From contig NZ_RJTN01000031.1 in assembly GCF_005497185.1 (NCBI RefSeq), forward strand, positions 1 to 37,500: 37,500 nucleotides of DNA. The letters are read 5' to 3'. A program made the position numbers and the translations under genes. This document shows, piece by piece, positions 32,981 to 37,500 of the stretch. The notes beneath the pieces are model-generated. The model had not been told where the DNA came from, did not search any database, and was given only the letters and a program-made list of their open reading frames with translations. The DNA comes from Pectobacterium polonicum. Its GTDB lineage: Bacteria; Pseudomonadota; Gammaproteobacteria; Enterobacterales; Enterobacteriaceae. Position 1 is the first letter of the stretch. Each line of letters opens with the position of its first letter.

Positions 32981-33253
32981 ATGAATAAGACTCAACTGAT
33001 TGATGTAATTGCGGACAAAGCTGATCTGTCAAAAGCACAGGCTAAAGCAGCTCTGGAATCAACTTTGGCGGCAATTACCGAGTCTCTGAAAGAAGGTGAT
33101 GCAGTACAATTAGTTGGTTTTGGTACGTTTAAAGTCAACCATCGTAATGAGCGCACTGGCCGCAACCCACAAACCGGTAAAGAAATCAAAATTGCTGCTG
33201 CCAACGTGCCAGCGTTTGTTTCTGGCAAGGCTCTGAAAGACGCTGTTAAATAA
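32981..33253 (+). CDS. hupA: DNA-binding protein HU-alpha
   Basis: HU is the abundant dimeric nucleoid protein that bends and constrains DNA. The 90-residue product is essentially E. coli HU-alpha: [20 protein letters not shown], then the body [11 protein letters not shown] with the beta-arm [11 protein letters not shown] carrying the intercalating proline. TAAGGA precedes the ATG. The 204-base upstream gap holds its own leader and presumably promoter (CRP/Fis-controlled in E. coli), but no box was assigned with confidence. A terminator follows 28 bases after the stop, inside the yjaH frame. Confidence 0.98.
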   Translation: MNKTQLIDVIADKADLSKAQAKAALESTLAAITESLKEGDAVQLVGFGTFKVNHRNERTGRNPQTGKEIKIAAANVPAFVSGKALKDAVK

Positions 33254-33257
33254 GCCC

Positions 33258-33941
33258 ATGCCGGTTAAAAGTTTAAGCAGAGGGGCGTTTTCGCCCCTTT
33301 TGCTTTTACGACGTTTGTGTGGCACAGGCCTCGTGCTTATAGCCGTGGTCGCTTGTAGTAGCCGCACCGCACCGCCGGAAGTGTTCGCCAGCGGTTACGT
33401 TGCCGATCGCGGTATTGTGCGTATCTGGCGTAAGGATGATGCGCAGAATACGACGGCGCTGACTACCGTGTATAACCCGCTTCAGGGCAGTGCTCTGGTG
33501 GTGACGCGCTATACGTTCCAGCAGGATAAGCTACGCGAGATACGGCGTAATCAGCTCGGGGCGCAAAAAGAAGATATGCGCTTACGCTTTGCCGAAGATG
33601 GAACCGTCAGCTTTATGCAGCGGCAACTGGCTGAAAGACGTGAAGCGGTATCCGATGATGATGTTGCACTCTACCAGTTTGATGCTAAACGCATGCTGGA
33701 ACTGAGTGATGTCCTGCGTGCAGGCAAGGTGAGGCTAAAGCAAGGGAAATGGCTGGAAGGTCAGGTGCAGGCTTGTGACGGTACGGTCGTTCGTCCTGAT
33801 TTTGACAGCGATTCACGTGAATGGATCGCGCAGCAAAAAGCGCATGCCACGCGTCCGCTAAACGTAGCGTGGTTGGAAGCACCGGAAGGAACGCAGCTAT
33901 TGCTGGTGGTGGAGGATGATGTCTGCCTGTGGCAGCCATAG
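33258..33941 (+). CDS. yjaH: DUF1481 lipoprotein YjaH
   Basis: This is a predicted outer- or inner-membrane lipoprotein of unknown function. The frame from the first ATG (33258, four bases after the hupA stop) gives 227 residues; E. coli YjaH is of similar size. A hydrophobic signal with lipobox VVAC and Cys33 is visible (CGTGLVLIAVVACSS). Body landmarks are GIVRIWRKDD and YNPLQGSALVVTRYTF. The first 14 codons are crossed by the hupA terminator. A TTG at 33300 would give a compact signal peptide (LLRRLCGTGLVLIAVVAC) of normal lipoprotein size, so the start is uncertain. The +2 residue after the Cys is Ser, which favours outer-membrane sorting by the Lol rule. Confidence 0.85.
   Translation: MPVKSLSRGAFSPLLLLRRLCGTGLVLIAVVACSSRTAPPEVFASGYVADRGIVRIWRKDDAQNTTALTTVYNPLQGSALVVTRYTFQQDKLREIRRNQLGAQKEDMRLRFAEDGTVSFMQRQLAERREAVSDDDVALYQFDAKRMLELSDVLRAGKVRLKQGKWLEGQVQACDGTVVRPDFDSDSREWIAQQKAHATRPLNVAWLEAPEGTQLLLVVEDDVCLWQP
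33281..33305 (+). terminator. hupA terminator, inside the yjaH coding frame
   Basis: A 7-bp perfect stem AGGGGCG / CGCCCCT with a TTTT loop is followed by TTTTGCTTTT. Position after hupA makes it the hupA terminator. It overlaps codons 8-16 of yjaH as read from 33258, so yjaH can be expressed only by readthrough or from a promoter that tolerates this hairpin. Confidence 0.85.
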
Positions 33942-33944
33942 CTA

Positions 33945-33971
33945 TTAAAAAACCCGGATTTCTCCGGGCTT
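33945..33971 (-). terminator. purHD terminator
   Basis: On the minus strand, the stem AAGCCCGGA / TCCGGGTT with a GAAA loop is followed by TTTTTT. It lies 38 bases after the purD stop and just beyond the yjaH stop, so it may also help to end yjaH transcription. Confidence 0.9.
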
Positions 33972-34009
33972 CAGTATTTATCAGATAATCGTTATCGGAT
34001 CATCGTTTA

Positions 34010-35296
34010 TCAGGCTTGCTCGCGTTCAATGGCACGGTAGCCGATGTCTTTGCGACAGAATACGCCTTGCCACTGAATACCTGCGGCTATTTCATAAGCA
34101 CGTTGTTGCGCTTCTGCAACGGTATTACCCAATGCAGTGACGCACAGTACCCGCCCACCGTTGGTGACGACATCAATGCCGTTCAACTTGGTGCCAGCGT
34201 GGAAGACTTTGCCATCTTCGGCATCCTGCTGTGGTAAACCAGAAATAACATCGCCTGTATTGTAGTCAGCCGGGTAACCACCTGCGGCCAATACCACACC
34301 CAGAGACGGACGTTCATCCCAGACTGAATCTTTCTGATCCAATGTGCCATCACAGGCTGCCAGACACAGTTCTACCAGATCGGAGCGTAGGCGCAGCATG
34401 ATTGGCTGCGTTTCTGGATCGCCAAAGCGGCAGTTGAACTCGATCACTTTTGGCTGGCCATCGGCAGAAATCATCAGGCCGGCATACAGGAAACCAACGT
34501 AGGTATTTCCCTCAGCAGCCATGCCGTTCACGGTCGGCCAAATCACCTGATCCATCACACGCTGGTGGATCTCATCGGTCACGACGGGAGCTGGCGAATA
34601 AGCGCCCATACCACCGGTATTCGGACCCGTATCTTTATCCCCAACGCGTTTATGATCCTGACTGGTTGCCATCGGCAGCACGTTCTTGCCGTCCACCATA
34701 ACGATGAAGCTGGCTTCTTCACCATCAAGGAACTCTTCCACCACGATACGGTGTCCGGCATCGCCGAATGCATTACCTGCCAGCATATCCTGAATAGCGT
34801 TTTCCGCTTCCTGCAACGTCATCGCGACAATCACGCCTTTGCCCGCGGCTAATCCGTCTGCCTTGATGACGATAGGTGCACCTTTGCTGCGTACATAGGC
34901 CAGTGCCGGTTCCACTTCGGTGAAGTTTTGGTATTCCGCCGATGGAATATTATGGCGTGCCAGAAAATCTTTAGTAAAAGCTTTCGAGCCTTCTAGCTGT
35001 GCTGCACCTTGCGTTGGACCAAAGATTTTTAGGCCTGCATGCTGGAACGCATCCACAACACCGATAACTAACGGTGTTTCTGGACCAACGATCGTTAAAT
35101 CGATGTGGTTTGCCTGCGCAAAGGCGACTAACGCTGGAATATCCGTGGCGGCGATATCGACGTTGGTCAGCGCTGGCTCAAGTGCAGTGCCTGCATTTCC
35201 TGGAGCAACATAAACCTGTTTCGCCAGCGGTGACTGTGCCGCTTTCCAGGCCAGCGCGTGTTCGCGCCCACCATTACCAATTACTAAAATATTCAT
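34010..35296 (-). CDS. purD: Phosphoribosylamine-glycine ligase (GAR synthetase)
   Basis: PurD is the ATP-grasp enzyme joining phosphoribosylamine and glycine, step two of de novo purine synthesis. The product has 428 residues, against 429 in E. coli. The N-domain starts MNILVIGNGGREHALAWK; the ATP-grasp part has KADGLAAGKGV (about 143-153), DHKRVGDKDTGPNTGGMGAY and the metal/ATP residues in EFNCRFGDPETQ. It starts 17 bases after purH and shares its transcript. In E. coli zraPSR separate yjaH from purD; here only about 70 bases do. Confidence 0.97.
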   Translation of the reverse strand: MNILVIGNGGREHALAWKAAQSPLAKQVYVAPGNAGTALEPALTNVDIAATDIPALVAFAQANHIDLTIVGPETPLVIGVVDAFQHAGLKIFGPTQGAAQLEGSKAFTKDFLARHNIPSAEYQNFTEVEPALAYVRSKGAPIVIKADGLAAGKGVIVAMTLQEAENAIQDMLAGNAFGDAGHRIVVEEFLDGEEASFIVMVDGKNVLPMATSQDHKRVGDKDTGPNTGGMGAYSPAPVVTDEIHQRVMDQVIWPTVNGMAAEGNTYVGFLYAGLMISADGQPKVIEFNCRFGDPETQPIMLRLRSDLVELCLAACDGTLDQKDSVWDERPSLGVVLAAGGYPADYNTGDVISGLPQQDAEDGKVFHAGTKLNGIDVVTNGGRVLCVTALGNTVAEAQQRAYEIAAGIQWQGVFCRKDIGYRAIEREQA

Positions 35297-35313
35297 TTCG
35301 GTCAGCTCCAGAA

Positions 35314-36903
35314 TTAATGGCGGAAGTGGCGCATGTCGGTAAAGATCATCGCAATCCCGTGCTCGTTGGCAGCAGCGATGACTTCATCATCACGAATAGA
35401 CCCGCCCGGTTGGATCACGCAGGTAATGCCAACGGCTGCGGCAGCATCAATACCATCACGGAATGGGAAGAACGCATCGGATGCCATGGCAGAGCCTTTT
35501 ACTTCTAGCCCTTCATCGCCCGCTTTGATTCCGGCAATTTTTGCTGAGTAAACGCGGCTCATCTGACCGGCACCTATCCCGATGGTCATGTTGTCACGTG
35601 CGTATACAATCGCATTAGATTTAACGAATTTAGCGACTTTCCAGCAGAAAAGGGCATCGCGTAATTCCTGTTCGCTCGGCTGGCGCTCGGTCACGATACG
35701 CAGTTGAGATGCATCGACCATGCCCAGATCGCGATCCTGTACCAGCAAACCACCGTTGACGCGTTTGAAATCCAGAGCCGGAACGCGTTGCTGCCAGCTA
35801 CCGCTGGTCAGGACACGTACGTTTTGTTTGGCAGCGGTCACCTTCAATGCGGCATCACTGGCAGATGGGGCAATAATGACTTCGACAAACTGGCGGCTGA
35901 TGATGGCCTGCGCCGTCTCTTCATCTAGTTCGCGGTTGAAGGCAATAATGCCACCGAATGCAGATGTCGGGTCAGTTTTATAGGCGCGTTCGTAGGCATC
36001 AAGAATTGAGCCACCAATCGCTACGCCACACGGATTCGCATGTTTAACGATAACGCAGGCTGGTTCGGCAAATTCCTTCACACACTCCAGCGCAGCATCA
36101 GTATCGGCGATGTTGTTATAAGACAGCGCCTTGCCTTGTAGCTGTATAGAAGTGGCGACTGAGGCCTCATGAATATTCTCTTCTATATAGAAGGCTGCTT
36201 GCTGATGACTATTCTCACCGTAGCGCATGTCCTGTTTTTTGATGTAGTTCAGGTTCAACGTGCGCGGGAAGTGGCCCGATGGTTTATCGGTTTCACCGTG
36301 GTAAGGCGGAACCAGTGCACCAAAGTAGTTGGCAATCATACTGTCGTAAGCGGCAGTGTGTTCGAAGGCTTTAATGGCTAAATCGAAACGGGTTTCGTAG
36401 GTCAGTGAACCTTCGTTGGCATCGATTTCATTAATGATAGCGCTGTAGTCGCTGCTCTTGACCACGATAGCCACATCTTTATGGTTCTTGGCGGCAGAGC
36501 GAACCATCGTTGGGCCACCGATATCGATATTCTCAACTGCATCTTCTAACGTGCAGTTCTCACGAGCGACGGTCTGAGCAAACGGATACAGATTTACTAC
36601 GACGATATCAATCGGTTTGATGTCGTGCTGCGTCATGATCGCATCATCTTGATCGCGTCGTCCCAGAATGCCGCCGTGTACTTTCGGGTGCAGGGTCTTT
36701 ACTCGCCCATCCATCATTTCCGGGAAACCGGTGTAGTCAGAGACTTCAGTCACGGTCAAGCCAGCATCTGCCAGCAAACGGGCTGTTCCACCCGTTGAAA
36801 GGAGCTCGACGCCACGATGGGACAGAGCTTGAGCAAATTCGACAATACCTGCTTTGTCAGAAACGCTGAGCAGAGCGCGGCGAATTGGACGGCGTTGTTG
36901 CAT
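35314..36903 (-). CDS. purH: Bifunctional AICAR transformylase / IMP cyclohydrolase
   Basis: PurH catalyses the last two steps to IMP. The start [19 protein letters not shown] gives 529 residues, exactly E. coli length; the frame stays open for 86 more codons upstream, but that stretch covers the promoter and PurR operator. The N-terminal MGS-like IMP cyclohydrolase domain spans about 1-195 ([24 protein letters not shown]). The C-terminal transformylase domain has [23 protein letters not shown] and the catalytic Lys-His in VKHANPCG. It is first in purHD and divergent from the following rRNA operon. Confidence 0.97.
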   Translation of the reverse strand: MQQRRPIRRALLSVSDKAGIVEFAQALSHRGVELLSTGGTARLLADAGLTVTEVSDYTGFPEMMDGRVKTLHPKVHGGILGRRDQDDAIMTQHDIKPIDIVVVNLYPFAQTVARENCTLEDAVENIDIGGPTMVRSAAKNHKDVAIVVKSSDYSAIINEIDANEGSLTYETRFDLAIKAFEHTAAYDSMIANYFGALVPPYHGETDKPSGHFPRTLNLNYIKKQDMRYGENSHQQAAFYIEENIHEASVATSIQLQGKALSYNNIADTDAALECVKEFAEPACVIVKHANPCGVAIGGSILDAYERAYKTDPTSAFGGIIAFNRELDEETAQAIISRQFVEVIIAPSASDAALKVTAAKQNVRVLTSGSWQQRVPALDFKRVNGGLLVQDRDLGMVDASQLRIVTERQPSEQELRDALFCWKVAKFVKSNAIVYARDNMTIGIGAGQMSRVYSAKIAGIKAGDEGLEVKGSAMASDAFFPFRDGIDAAAAVGITCVIQPGGSIRDDEVIAAANEHGIAMIFTDMRHFRH

Positions 36904-37040
36904 GATGATGTTATCCCCTGGATTTGGGTAGTCAGTAAAGAACGGTATGTGAATATCGTCTTTGTCAGAGCAATAATTGCGGAATAAAGAGAAATATTCA
37001 GTTAGCGTTCGCCAAAATACGACGATTTTGAACGCGGTGA

Positions 37041-37062
37041 ATTGTAGCGAAAACGTTTGCGT
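37041..37062 (-). promoter_or_regulatory. purHD promoter -10 and PurR operator
   Basis: On the minus strand, ACGCAAACGTTTTCGC (37047-37062) matches the PurR consensus palindrome. It is followed at once by a -10 box TACAAT (37041-37046). The operator therefore fills the promoter spacer, as expected for repression by PurR with hypoxanthine or guanine. No strong -35 lies 17 bases upstream (TTGACG at 37069-37074 is 22 away). The leader to the purH ATG is about 130 bases. Confidence 0.9.
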
Positions 37063-37094
37063 GATGCTCGTCAATTTTTGAATAGAATACTTTC

Positions 37095-37103
37095 TGTGGA
37101 TAA
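37095..37103 (-). promoter_or_regulatory. Consensus DnaA box
   Basis: TGTGGATAA on the plus strand is TTATCCACA on the minus strand, the strongest 9-mer DnaA box. It lies between the PurR operator of purH and the upstream region of the rRNA P1 promoter. A single site may occur by chance; see findings. Confidence 0.5.
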
Positions 37104-37179
37104 CTTTGTGCAAAAATAGGTATAAGGTGGGGTTTTGCTGTGGAATGCAGCAAACAGTCATTTTTCTTTAAAATACCTA

Positions 37180-37207
37180 TTGCGGCAGGTCGAGAAGTCC
37201 CTATAAT
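37180..37207 (+). promoter_or_regulatory. rRNA operon promoter P1
   Basis: A -35 box TTGCGG (37180-37185), 16-base spacer and consensus -10 TATAAT (37202-37207) are followed by the GC-rich discriminator GCGCC typical of rrn P1. The AT-rich stretch CATTTTTCTTTAAAAT just upstream fits an UP element. The start should be near 37214. This belongs to the rrnE-equivalent operon, by its place after purH. Confidence 0.92.
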
Positions 37208-37281
37208 GCGCCTCCATCAACACGGCGCTGTGAACACACAACCGGGTCGATAAAGAAAGAGAAAACGCTTTAAAATAAACG

Positions 37282-37309
37282 TTGACTCTGAAGGTGGAAA
37301 GCGTAACAT
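37282..37309 (+). promoter_or_regulatory. rRNA operon promoter P2
   Basis: A -35 box TTGACT (37282-37287) and -10 TAACAT (37304-37309) are 16 bases apart, about 100 bases after P1, matching the standard rrn tandem arrangement. Confidence 0.85.
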
Positions 37310-37324
37310 ACGCCACCTCGCGAA

Positions 37325-37358
37325 GCGGTTAAGACCGCAACGCACTGCTCTTTAACAA
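37325..37358 (+). promoter_or_regulatory. rrn antitermination signals boxB and boxA
   Basis: A small hairpin GCGGT-TAAG-ACCGC (37325-37338, boxB-like) is followed by TGCTCTTTAACAA (37346-37358), the conserved boxA bound by NusB/S10. These allow antitermination in the rRNA operon. Confidence 0.92.
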
Positions 37359-37500
37359 TATAATCAGACAATCTGTGTGGGCACTCACAAGACCGTATCT
37401 TAACGATATAAAAAAGTCTTGAAGAGTGAACAACAGTAAATTCATTACGAATAAACAGTTTTAATTCTTTGAGCATCGCTGACGAGTTCAGCAAATCAAA
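37359..37500 (+). other. 16S rRNA leader (gene begins beyond the window)
   Basis: This is the remaining leader up to the window end. It is AT-rich, with AGTCTTGAAGAGTGAACAAC-like and GACGAGTTCAGCAAATC segments typical of the pre-16S processing stem. The mature 16S 5' end (AAATTGAAGAGTTTGATC) is not reached. No gene. Confidence 0.75.

Noticed and set aside
36904..37161. Eighty-six-codon upstream extension of purH
   Set aside because: It runs through the PurR operator, promoter and DnaA box, and the 529-residue form already matches PurH exactly.

Overview
The window is chromosomal core sequence of an enterobacterium (Gammaproteobacteria, Enterobacterales). Most protein products match the lengths and motifs of their E. 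coli counterparts, and the order follows the E. coli 89-90 min region between rrnB and rrnE. Several differences fit a soft-rot enterobacterium such as Pectobacterium. These are a ShiA-type transporter with a YjiR/YjiS pair where E. coli has other genes, no zraPSR between yjaH and purD, and a roughly 1-kb spacer before the thrU tRNA cluster. The genus is an inference from recalled gene order and sequence, not from a search.

Layout, left to right: the 3' end of a 23S rRNA gene with its 5S gene and terminator (end of an rrnB-like operon); murB-birA, convergent with coaA; a non-coding spacer; the tRNA operon thrU-tyrU-glyT-thrT running into tufB; secE-nusG; the ribosomal protein/RNA polymerase cluster rplKA, rplJL and rpoBC, with two overlapping promoter/terminator hairpins, an L1-type site, the L10 leader and an attenuator before rpoB; a block of small hairpins; shiA; the divergent pair yjiS (-) and yjiR (+), with related hairpins outside both; the minus-strand thiamin operon thiC-E-F-S-G-H under a TPP riboswitch; rsd (-), divergent from nudC-hemE-nfi-yjaG-hupA-yjaH (+); purHD (-) with a PurR operator; and the P1/P2 promoters, boxB/boxA and leader of a second rRNA operon (rrnE-like), whose 16S gene starts beyond the window.

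The genes mostly serve growth: translation (rRNA, tRNA, EF-Tu, L11, L1, L10, L7/L12), transcription (RpoB, RpoC, NusG, Rsd), export (SecE), nucleoid structure (HU-alpha) and cofactor or building-block synthesis (biotin ligase, pantothenate kinase, thiamin, heme, purines, peptidoglycan). Regulation is visible as stringent-type promoters, r-protein autoregulation, a TPP riboswitch, a PurR box and rrn antitermination signals.

I saw no insertion sequence, prophage, CRISPR array or defence system, and no convincing new multi-gene system. The points most worth a second look are the hairpin array after rpoC, the yjiS-yjiR module with its repeats, a nested palindrome downstream of thiH, a consensus DnaA box and nested dyad between purH and the rRNA operon, terminator hairpins that contain promoter elements, and a start-less open frame in the coaA-thrU spacer.
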